17,090 bases of DNA. Origin: Desulfobulbaceae bacterium (lineage in GTDB: Bacteria > Desulfobacterota > Desulfobulbia > Desulfobulbales > SURF-16). The stretch spans positions 1-17,090 of the forward strand of contig JAGHCC010000023.1 in the NCBI GenBank assembly GCA_021160685.1, written 5' to 3'. The position numbers were made by a program, and so were the translations under genes. The notes under the pieces are model-generated. The model was not told the DNA's origin. It ran no database searches and saw only the letters and a program-made list of their open reading frames with translations. Shown piece by piece: positions 1 through 6,040 of the stretch (positions are counted from its first letter, which is position 1; the number at the start of each line of letters is the position of its first letter).

Positions 1-1417
1 CGTCCGCCACCGAGATAACCATCCGATTTTCCTCGGTGTCCATCCTGGACTTAACAAGGATTATTCCGCCGTCCGACATGGCATCTCTTGCATTGTTGAA
101 AAAATTGATCCAGACCTGTTTTAACTTATCAGGATCGCCCACTATATTATCATTTTCTTCTTCAAGATCCGTTTTAAGGAGAACTTTGCTCATACTGAAA
201 GTGTGCTCAACGAGAGCAATCGTTTCAAGAAGGGAGTTGTTGATGGACATCTCCCGCTTGGCGGTTTCGGTCTGCCTGGAAAAATTCAGGAGATCCGCCA
301 CGATCTTACGGCAGACTTTAGCCTGTCTTTCAATGACCTGCAGTTCTTCCATCATGCTGTCTTCCGGATCAATATCATCCTGCAAAAGCTGGGCATATCC
401 CAGAATGATGCCCAACGGTGTGTTTATCTCGTGGGCTACGCCAGCGGCCATTTGACCGATGGAGTCCATCTTCTGGGACTGAACGAGCTGTTCCTGATAG
501 TTCTTGATTTCGGTGATGTGGGTTTTGAGGTTAAGGGCCATGACATCAAAAGTTTCGGCCAGATCCTGGATCTCATCGCCGACGTTTTCCTGATAGACAG
601 GACAGGTCTGACATGACTTCAGCTTTGCCGGATATGCGGCATGATCGCACTGCTCACACATAGTGCCCGCCACATACCAGCACCGGCGCCTCGAGTCCCC
701 GTATGCCGGACATTTTTCTTTAAGAGTACAGTCCATGATTTCCCAGCAATTGCGCTTGAGTAAAGGTCCGGTCTGATTATCCAGATTCCCCTCGACCATT
801 TCTTCAACAGATTTTTTCAAAATACCCAGCCTGGTTGTCACCCAACGGCCAAACAGGGCGCCGAGGAGAATAGCGAGAAGAAGTGTCACGGCGGAGAGAG
901 CGACAATGGTAAAAATGAGCCGGTTGACTTCCTGTTGAATAATTTTTCTGGAAAGTCCTATCCTGCCTATACCTATCCGGCTTTCTCCGATAACAATCGG
1001 TGCGGCAAAATCGTATATGAATTCCCTGCCGGTATCCAAAAGCTGAATTTGCGACTGTTTGCTATTGCCGATATTGTTGACGGAGACGAGATCAATGGGA
1101 AATCCCTTATGGAAGGTATGAGCCAGCACCTGTTTTTTGGAATCAAGAATAAAGGCGTAAACAATACCACCGCCCATGTTTTGTACATCGTCAACGATGT
1201 TTTTCAACTGGAGAAGATCCATAGTCAGCATCGGGTCGATAGCTCTTATTGCCAACCCCCCGGTAAGGGCAAGCCCTCGCTTCTTACTCTCCTTAACGAG
1301 GGCGGAGGCGGCCATTCGGCTTACCGATGGAGTAATCACCAGGGCCATGAACACCATAATTCCTGAAATGCCAAGGATAATCTTGGTACTGAATTTAAGT
1401 CGTAAAAAGAAATTCAT
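1..1417 (-). CDS. Membrane sensor histidine kinase with cysteine-rich CW module inside HAMP (C-terminus cut by window edge)
   Basis: I translated this minus-strand frame by hand; it stays open from an ATG at 1417 to the window edge (472 residues, C-terminus missing). Two membrane segments (about residues 11-31 and 173-195) bracket a periplasmic sensor region of about 140 residues that resembles single-Cache/PAS-like sensors (VLAHTFHKGFP). A HAMP first helix follows (about 197-215). Residues 223-275 form a cysteine-rich block (C224-W225-E, then CPAY, CW, a GT-x-C and a CxxCP-VY ending near C272). The HAMP second helix (DEIQDLAETFDVM) comes after it. The H-box is GVAHEINTPLG with phospho-acceptor H329, and the N-box is NFFNNARDAM with N442. 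The sequence ends just before the G1 glycine. By family knowledge it autophosphorylates and passes phosphate to a response regulator, which may lie to the left of the window. It starts 44 bases after the PhnD-like gene, so co-transcription is likely. An AGGA lies 10 bases before the ATG. Confidence 0.93.
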   Translation of the reverse strand, partial: MNFFLRLKFSTKIILGISGIMVFMALVITPSVSRMAASALVKESKKRGLALTGGLAIRAIDPMLTMDLLQLKNIVDDVQNMGGGIVYAFILDSKKQVLAHTFHKGFPIDLVSVNNIGNSKQSQIQLLDTGREFIYDFAAPIVIGESRIGIGRIGLSRKIIQQEVNRLIFTIVALSAVTLLLAILLGALFGRWVTTRLGILKKSVEEMVEGNLDNQTGPLLKRNCWEIMDCTLKEKCPAYGDSRRRCWYVAGTMCEQCDHAAYPAKLKSCQTCPVYQENVGDEIQDLAETFDVMALNLKTHITEIKNYQEQLVQSQKMDSIGQMAAGVAHEINTPLGIILGYAQLLQDDIDPEDSMMEELQVIERQAKVCRKIVADLLNFSRQTETAKREMSINNSLLETIALVEHTFSMSKVLLKTDLEEENDNIVGDPDKLKQVWINFFNNARDAMSDGGIILVKSRMDTEENRMVISVAD

Positions 1418-1461
1418 GGTTTTTACATCCTGAATTCAGACTCCTGAATTCTCTTTTATGG

Positions 1462-2409
1462 TTATCTCACTTGCAGTCTATCGGCCAGATCACGGACTGA
1501 ATCGTAATCAGTGTCCTTTGCAGGTATGATGCCCCGCATATTGGCAGCCTCCAGAACAACAGCGTCTTTTTCATCCTCCATGCTAAGGGTAAACATGGCT
1601 TGGGCTATCTTGTCGACGATCTCAGGTTCCAGGCCCTTACGAGCGGCATACACCCATCCGGGATAAGGTCTGGTCTCGGCCAGTACCCTGACTTGGCTCA
1701 GATCAATCCGGTCTTTCAGGATATTCAAAGTTCCGTTGCGAATGGAGCCGATATCATACTGTCCTGTATAGACGGCGAGTACTACTTTTTCCTGTTTGCC
1801 GCCGGGTCCGGGCGCAAAGGCAATTTCGCTGAAATCCTGCCGGTTGACTCCCTGTTCTATAAAATGCCCCAGGGCAAACAGATAGCCACCGGCGGAAGAG
1901 GGATCAACCGCAATCCAGCGTTTTCCCCGGCAGTCTTCTATATCTTTAATCCGCTCATTATCACGGCGGCAGATTATCTGGCCCATAAAGTCCGGTTTAC
2001 CGGTGAATTCGATAATCCGGGCAAAGGCCTCGGCACCTGTTTCAGCCAGTTTGATATAGATAAAGGGATTGGAAAAGGAGATGTCAATTTCGCCACGCTC
2101 CACCATTTTGATATGGGCATCAAAGGTGTCGGGAAAGACCTGGCGGATATGGAGATCGGTTGCCGCCATGAGACGCTCCACAAGCCGCCAATGCCGTTCA
2201 AATGAGACGGAGTGCGAGTACTGGGGGAGATAGGCATAGGTGACTGCCTGGTCCGGTTGCGCCAGTGTCACCTCAACACTATTGTTAAGATCAACCCGCA
2301 CTACGGGTTCATCTTCGGAGCAGCCGGTACAGACCAGCGCAACAGCAAGGCCGATCAGTAACCGGACAATAGATAAAATAGTCGCTTTTTTATTTTCAGA
2401 TTGCATCAT
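1462..2409 (-). CDS. PhnD-like periplasmic substrate-binding lipoprotein
   Basis: A 315-residue protein of the phosphate/phosphite/phosphonate ABC-type binding family (PhnD-like). The N-terminus has a basic start, a hydrophobic stretch (about 11-26) and a lipobox ending at C30 (VCTGC), so it is probably lipid-anchored on the outer face of the inner membrane. The body carries family-typical stretches: ERGEIDISFSNPFIYIKL (choice of ligand pocket), GKRWIAVDPSSAGGYLFALG, and KEKVV-like and GWVYAARKGL segments near the C-terminal lobe. No permease or ATPase of an uptake system adjoins it. Instead a membrane histidine kinase follows within 44 bases on the same strand. This suggests that it presents a ligand to the kinase rather than feeding a transporter; that role is inferred. 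The ligand is unknown; an oxyanion is only one possibility. The start is MM at 2409/2406. The only good purine-rich site (GGAGG, complement of 2425-2429) is 15 bases or more away, so initiation may be weak. Confidence 0.9.
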   Translation of the reverse strand: MMQSENKKATILSIVRLLIGLAVALVCTGCSEDEPVVRVDLNNSVEVTLAQPDQAVTYAYLPQYSHSVSFERHWRLVERLMAATDLHIRQVFPDTFDAHIKMVERGEIDISFSNPFIYIKLAETGAEAFARIIEFTGKPDFMGQIICRRDNERIKDIEDCRGKRWIAVDPSSAGGYLFALGHFIEQGVNRQDFSEIAFAPGPGGKQEKVVLAVYTGQYDIGSIRNGTLNILKDRIDLSQVRVLAETRPYPGWVYAARKGLEPEIVDKIAQAMFTLSMEDEKDAVVLEAANMRGIIPAKDTDYDSVRDLADRLQVR

Positions 2410-2440
2410 AGTTATCGTCTTTTGCCTCCAGCATAAATGA

Positions 2441-3104
2441 GTCAGGTCTCATTTCGGCCTTTCTTTTTGTGAATTCTGATGGGAATCACAATTTAAACGG
2501 TAAAGAGTCACAATGCATCATGCTGAAAGCATGAAGGCCTTACCCCTTCACCTCCTTCAACAATTTTGCCGCCGTATGTTCATCCCTGTAGGAAACAATG
2601 GTAATGGGGGATCTGTGGAACAGATTGTCCGCCACCGAACCTGTAAAGGCGTGGATCAGATCTGATTGTGCTTTGACGCCCATGACAATCATGTCAACCT
2701 TCTCCTGCACGGCTACTTTAAGCAGTACCCTGGCCGGCTTGCCAACCTTCAGGACGAAATGAATATGTTCCTCGGGAAAATCGAGTTCAGAAATCATTTC
2801 TTCCAGCATATCAATCCGCTGCTTTTTAATTTCCTCGATATAATGCTCTTCATCTATTTTGTAGCCAAAAGAGGAAATAACCTGAACTGCCTCAATATCG
2901 CGTTCGTTGATAACGCTCACCAGGAGTAGATCGGCATTAAGCGCTGCAGCGAGTTTGGCTGCATATCGCAGAATATCTTTTGATATTGACGAAAATGCCA
3001 GGGGAACCATGATTTCCTGAATCGGTTTCATATAATGTTCCTCACTTTTCAATGGTTAAAGCCGAATTGTTTGGAGTTTATGCAGCAGGGTACTGGGCTC
3101 ATAC
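2441..3104. repeat. Direct repeat copy A (stress-protein unit)
   Basis: This stretch matches 3808-4482 over its whole length, including the coding region and both non-coding flanks. The left flank shares CACAATTTAAACGGTAAAGA and the right flank shares TTTATGCAGCAGGGTACTG. The match fades at about 2432-2441 on the left and stops sharply after CTCATAC at 3104. The copies differ at scattered bases and by short indels in the 5' flank of the gene, so the duplication is not brand new. Confidence 0.9.
2540..3031 (-). CDS. Universal stress protein, copy A
   Basis: A 163-residue UspA-family protein of standard length, with a Rossmann-like alpha/beta fold. It opens with the typical IMVPLAFSSISKDILRYAA first strand and helix. 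The C-terminal nucleotide loop MGVKAQSDLIHAFTGSVAD follows the G-x2-G-x9-G-S/T pattern except that the second glycine is alanine (G118, A121, G131, S132), so ATP binding is uncertain. The start at 3031 is preferred to an upstream in-frame ATG at 3052 because a good Shine-Dalgarno (GTGAGGAA, 6 bases before the ATG) lies inside the longer reading, and because copy B also starts here. It lies 130 bases upstream of the PhnD-like gene on the same strand. Its role is presumably cytoplasmic stress adaptation; no specific partner is visible. It differs from copy B at 12 residues. Confidence 0.93.
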   Translation of the reverse strand: MKPIQEIMVPLAFSSISKDILRYAAKLAAALNADLLLVSVINERDIEAVQVISSFGYKIDEEHYIEEIKKQRIDMLEEMISELDFPEEHIHFVLKVGKPARVLLKVAVQEKVDMIVMGVKAQSDLIHAFTGSVADNLFHRSPITIVSYRDEHTAAKLLKEVKG

Positions 3105-3173
3105 TGTTCCGTCAAGTTTGACGATACCCCAGGTTTTAGTGCCTTACTCTTGAAAGGCTGTCACTCTTTTCAG

Positions 3174-3188
3174 TACCCCCAAGGGGTA
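3174..3188. promoter_or_regulatory. TACCCC-N3-GGGGTA palindrome, possible operator
   Basis: A perfect inverted repeat of 6-bp arms around CAA, about 143 bases upstream of stress-protein gene copy A and just outside the duplicated unit. Its C-run/G-run shape resembles operators bound by CsoR/FrmR/CstR-type repressors. No such repressor is encoded in the window, so the match is only suggestive. The surrounding 3105-3300 holds no gene. Confidence 0.25.
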
Positions 3189-3300
3189 TAAAAAACAATA
3201 AACTGGAAACCACTTTTGAAACAAGGACTTGCCTTTATGATAAGGCGCTTATCCTAAAGGAATCTGATGTTTTCTTTCACTTTAGTGGGTTAGTGTATTT

Positions 3301-3819
3301 TTAAGTTAACGACATTGCCTTCCCTTTTACAAAATTTGGAAAAGAAGTGGCAGGGTGGTGTTGAGTAGAGAGGAAAATGCCAAAACCGACCATAGCCGCA
3401 GTAAGCTTTGGCGAAAGTCCAGCCATTATTGCCATGGCGCCGGCGGAGACCATGGGCGGCATCCCTGCTTCAAACACGGATACCTGTGCCGCCATAGTGT
3501 TGAGGCCAAGCAGACGGCAAAGCATGAAAGCCAGACAGGGGGCCAGTACCAGCTTAACCAGCAAACCGGTGGCCATGGGTTTCAGTACGTCCGCACTGAG
3601 TCGCAGGGTGAGTTGAAAACCCACGGCAATCATGACAACAGGTACCAGTGTTGTAGCTAGGGTTTTGAGCAAGAGCATGAAGGAGTCCGGCAGGGAGACT
3701 GAGCGTAACGCCAGGGCCGCCAACAGGCAGATGAACGGGGGAAAGGTTAGAATCCGTTTGATCACCGAATTCAGCGTGGGTTTATCATCACCTTGCCCAT
3801 AAAGGGGGTCAAGTCTCAT
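3301..3819 (-). pseudogene. AEC (auxin efflux carrier) family transporter, C-terminal remnant
   Basis: The 172-residue reading corresponds to the C-terminal half of AEC-family permeases, which are normally about 300 residues with ten membrane helices. Recognisable parts are DKPTLNSVIKRILTFPPFI, the following helices (about residues 26-45, 50-75, 80-105), and the conserved helix FEAGMPPMVSAGAMA near residues 116-130. The N-terminal half is absent. The first four codons (MRLD) lie in the edge of the duplicated stress-gene unit, and no ribosome-binding site precedes the ATG. Near the end the frame also looks broken. After GIFLS, the +1 frame reads SLLNTTLPLLFQIL and stops at 3327-3329, which is a much more AEC-like terminus than TQHHPATSFPNF. 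A lost CT in a CT run would explain this. A product is unlikely to transport anything. Confidence 0.85.
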
Positions 3820-4482
3820 TTTGACCTTTCTTTTCGTGAATTCTGCTGGGAATCACAATTTAAACGGTAAAGAGGCACAATGCGTCATGCTGAAAGGATG
3901 AAGGCCTTACCCCTTCACCTTTTTCAACAATTTTGCCGACGTATGTTCATCCCTGTAAGAAACAATGGTAATGGGGGATCTGTGGAACAGCTTGTCCGCC
4001 ACCGAACCTGTAAAGGCGTGGATCAGTTCTGATTGTGCTTTGACGCCCATGACAATCATGTCAACCTTCTCCTGCACGGCTACTTTCAGCAGTACCCTGG
4101 CCGGCTTGCCAACCTTCAGGGCGAAATGAATATGTTCCTCGGGAAAATCGAGTTCAGAAATCATTTCTTCCAGCATATGAGTCCGCTGCTTTTTAACTTC
4201 CTCGATATAATGCTCTTCATCTATTTTGTAGCCAAAAGAGGAAATAACCTGAACTGCCTCAATATCGCGTTCGTTGATAACGCTTACCAGGAGTAGATCG
4301 GCCTTAAGCGCTGCAGCGAGTTCGGCTGCATATTGCAGAATATCTTTTGATATTGACGAAAATGCCAGAGGAACCATGATTTTCTGAATCGGTTTCATAT
4401 AATGTTTCTCAGTTTGGAGATGTTACCCCGTGATTGGTTACGAATTGTTTGGGGTTTATGCAGCAGGGTACTGAGCTCATAC
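3808..4482. repeat. Direct repeat copy B (stress-protein unit)
   Basis: Second copy of the unit at 2441-3104, in the same orientation. The left edge falls on codons 1-4 of the AEC remnant; the right edge follows the shared CTCATAC. This copy is about 11 bases longer because of differences in the 5' flank of the stress-protein gene (around 4405-4440). Confidence 0.9.
3907..4398 (-). CDS. Universal stress protein, copy B
   Basis: A 163-residue UspA-family protein, paralogous to the copy at 2540-3031. The 12 differences are E6K, R22Q, K26E, N32K, I68V, I73T, D74H, V93A, D124E, N136K, A154S and E160K (copy A to copy B). Most are charge or conservative changes, with no stops or frameshifts, so both copies look functional. 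The nucleotide loop has the same G118-x2-A121-x9-G131-S132 form. The Shine-Dalgarno here is weaker (CTGAGAAAC) than in copy A. Several substitutions make copy B more basic (E6K, N32K, N136K, E160K). The 5' flank diverges beyond the repeat edge, so the two genes may be expressed differently. Confidence 0.92.
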   Translation of the reverse strand: MKPIQKIMVPLAFSSISKDILQYAAELAAALKADLLLVSVINERDIEAVQVISSFGYKIDEEHYIEEVKKQRTHMLEEMISELDFPEEHIHFALKVGKPARVLLKVAVQEKVDMIVMGVKAQSELIHAFTGSVADKLFHRSPITIVSYRDEHTSAKLLKKVKG

Positions 4483-4505
4483 GGTAAGTTAAAATCGTCC
4501 AATCA

Positions 4506-4538
4506 CGTCATCCCGGCATGTCCTTAGCCGGAATGACG
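4506..4538. repeat. Hairpin with 12-bp arms, followed by a T-run (REP-like or terminator-like)
   Basis: CGTCATCCCGGC pairs with GCCGGAATGACG with one mismatch, around a 9-base loop. On the plus strand it is followed by a run of seven T (4543-4549). It resembles dispersed CGTCATTCCGGC-type hairpins of many proteobacterial genomes. No plus-strand gene ends just before it, so a real terminator role is uncertain. Confidence 0.55.
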
Positions 4539-4559
4539 ATATTTTTTTGTTACTTTTAA

Positions 4560-4764
4560 AATGAATGCCGGAATCTTCACCCCGGTTGCCTTGCTGATAA
4601 GAAACGTCCCGTGTTGATTTTGATCAGCGACTCCGTTTTGGAACACCTTGGAGAAGTCACTATTGCACCGATCACATCAACAATCAGAGACATACCAAGC
4701 GAAGTTTTTTTAGAGAATAGCCTCAATATTCCGCCGTGAATCCTGAAGATGTCTCTTGTTGTCT
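4560..4764 (+). pseudogene. MazF/PemK-like toxin remnant
   Basis: On the plus strand from about 4587 the frame reads LADKKRPVLILISDSVLEHL and then GEVTIAPITSTIRDIPSEVF. This is very like the central part of MazF/PemK-type endoribonuclease toxins (RPVLIL, then VTVAPITSTIR-x-IPSEV). The N-terminal strand with its GE-x-W-like start is missing. A TGA stops the frame at 4737-4739. The +2 frame, from 4733, resumes with AVNPEDVS, matching the AVN that follows in the family, so a small indel broke the gene. The rest of the C-terminus is not recognisable and the vapC 3' end begins here. It is a relic of a second toxin-antitoxin locus; no antitoxin for it is seen. Confidence 0.7.
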
Positions 4765-5166
4765 CTATAGTCCGCCTATCTCCACAGAGCATTTATTGGC
4801 CGCTTTTACGAGTTTTTTGTCAAGCGTTAAAAGTAATCCATTATTTCTCCTGGCTATTACCAGATAAAGCATATCGTAAACCGGATGGTTTAATGTGCAG
4901 CTTAATTTGAATGCCTCACGGTACAGATCCAGCTCATTGATAAAATCATCCGGCAGTGCCAATGCCTGCTCAAGGGCTTTTTCGCAGGAACGATACGGAA
5001 AATCTGCAAACTTTTGATATTTCCACACTGTATTGGTTACTTCAGAAATGAAAAGAGTCGGTGCAATAACCCAGTCTGCTTCAACGACGTATTTTGATAA
5101 TTTCTCCGCTAAATTCCGCTGTAAAACAATCTCTATTGCTGCACTTGCATCTAAAACGGCAATCAT
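4765..5166 (-). CDS. vapC: VapC-family PIN-domain ribonuclease toxin
   Basis: A 133-residue PIN-domain protein of normal VapC length. The four acidic metal-binding positions are all present: D6 in VLDASAAIEIVL, E42 in ISEVTN, D98 in VYDMLYLVIARR, and D116 in LLTLDKKL. By family knowledge it is a Mg2+-dependent RNase (VapC toxins commonly cut tRNA or rRNA), inhibited by the antitoxin encoded just upstream. Its ATG overlaps the antitoxin stop (ATGA), the usual sign of translational coupling in such pairs. The 3' end touches the MazF-like remnant of the opposite strand. The target RNA cannot be predicted. Confidence 0.93.
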   Translation of the reverse strand: MIAVLDASAAIEIVLQRNLAEKLSKYVVEADWVIAPTLFISEVTNTVWKYQKFADFPYRSCEKALEQALALPDDFINELDLYREAFKLSCTLNHPVYDMLYLVIARRNNGLLLTLDKKLVKAANKCSVEIGGL

Positions 5167-5411
5167 CTATCACGATCCTCCCGTAGCATATCAACAGGAT
5201 CGAAGCGTAAGACTGACTGGTCAACAGCAGGATTGTCGGCGATCTTTTGTAACAATTCCATTCGACGATTCTTTTGGGATAGTGATGCCTCCAGGCCTTT
5301 GGCTAAGGTGACAACGGCCTCCTGGGCAAGACTGCGGTGTTCTTTTGTAGCCTTTTCCTGTAACAAACGGTAAATATTTTCCGGTAATTCACGAACCTGT
5401 AAAGATGGCAT
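5163..5411 (-). CDS. FitA/VapB-type ribbon-helix-helix antitoxin
   Basis: An 82-residue protein beginning MPSLQVRELPENIYRLLQ, the N-terminal ribbon-helix-helix of the FitA/StbC branch of VapB antitoxins, which binds operator DNA as a dimer. The acidic, basic-patched C-terminus (FDPVDMLREDRDR) is the likely toxin-binding tail. The start at 5411 is chosen over the longer reading to 5471 because AAGGAGG lies 6 bases before this ATG; an adjacent ATG at 5414 is only 3 bases from it. It is the first gene of a two-gene operon with vapC (4-base ATGA overlap). Autoregulation by the complex is expected from the family. Confidence 0.9.
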   Translation of the reverse strand: MPSLQVRELPENIYRLLQEKATKEHRSLAQEAVVTLAKGLEASLSQKNRRMELLQKIADNPAVDQSVLRFDPVDMLREDRDR

Positions 5412-5680
5412 CATCAACCTCCTTAGGAAGGATAAAATAGTACCCCTGAGCGTATTTAAAGAATAATGCATTTTTCATCATTTTGCAAGCAAGGTTGTGG
5501 CGATTTAGGGACATCTTTAGTCCCTTATGCCCCAGTCGCCCTGTTGTCAGAGAAACCCTCTATGGTGAGCCATTTGATGACGGCTGGCCCGAACCTGGCG
5601 ATGAGTTGTTTATGGATGAAGTTTGCCCAGATTAATCTCCTAGTGCGAATTGTCTTTCACGTCGTATAGGATTCCTTTTT

Positions 5681-5786
5681 CTAGTTCAAGTCGAACTGAA
5701 ACTGGTGTTGGATGCCAATTTGATACTATCACCAGTTTAAAATTACAGTTGACACTCTTCTGACGAAAGAGTAATTGTCGAACTAG
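5681..5786. repeat. Nested inverted repeats
   Basis: Outer arms CTAGTTC (5681-5687) and GAACTAG (5780-5786) enclose perfect 9-bp arms AAACTGGTG (5699-5707) and CACCAGTTT (5730-5738). An imperfect hairpin also lies around 5746-5784 (ACTCTT / AAGAGT). It is a compact, structured non-coding block of unknown role. Confidence 0.6.
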
Positions 5787-5817
5787 AGGGTAATGGGGTA
5801 CAATGGCGTACTTTTAC

Positions 5818-5994
5818 GTAATTGTTCACCAGCACCTCATCTTCGTCCATTTTTGCCTGCTTACATAACACCAGTATGCTACGCAGGCCCAGGTAAGCGA
5901 GGAACGAGACTCCGAATGAACGACGAAGGCACTGGTAAACGATTACGGCTATGTATGTAATTTACCGAAATACGTGCGCCTGGTGAACGGTTAC
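5818..5994. repeat. Inverted repeat pair GTTCACCAG / CTGGTGAAC
   Basis: GTAATTGTTCACCAG (5818-5832) and CTGGTGAACGGTTAC (5980-5994) are inverted copies with two mismatches, 147 bases apart, like the ends of a small mobile element. The right arm also forms a local hairpin with TTCACCA at 5998-6004 (arms TGGTGAA/TTCACCA). No target-site duplication was recognised, so a mobile origin is a guess. Confidence 0.5.
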
Positions 5995-6040
5995 CTTTTC
6001 ACCATTTCCTCTCATCTCATCTATCATCCATTTCCCGCTA

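Larger units (their letters stand above)
5472..6040. other. Gene-poor intergenic stretch with several inverted repeats
   Basis: No convincing gene is visible over about 570 bases. The 67-residue plus-strand reading at 5466-5669 has no family-like pattern. In another plus frame (about 5480-5634) an open stretch ends in YGEPFDDGWPEPGDELFMDE before a TAA; it looks protein-like but has no start or recognised family and may be a relic. From 5681 the DNA is rich in inverted repeats (separate entries). This could be a decayed mobile element end, or the regulatory region of the deacetylase gene. Confidence 0.6.

Noticed and set aside
935..1366. Plus-strand reading of 143 residues
   Set aside because: It lies antisense to the sensor kinase, whose frame is open and rich in motifs.
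1428..1451. Direct repeat TCCTGAATTC twice, 14 bases apart, before the kinase start
   Set aside because: Too short to interpret; it merely gives two AGGA sites on the minus strand.
1600..2205. Plus-strand reading of 201 residues
   Set aside because: It is antisense to the clearly recognised PhnD-like gene and has no family pattern.
2666..4296. Two near-identical 87-residue plus-strand readings antisense to the two stress-protein genes
   Set aside because: Their similarity simply mirrors the DNA duplication; no start signals.
4577..4792. Minus-strand reading of 71 residues after vapC
   Set aside because: It is the antisense shadow of the MazF-like remnant and overlaps vapC; no homology pattern.
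5466..5669. Plus-strand reading of 67 residues
   Set aside because: No Shine-Dalgarno, no recognisable domain and poor composition.
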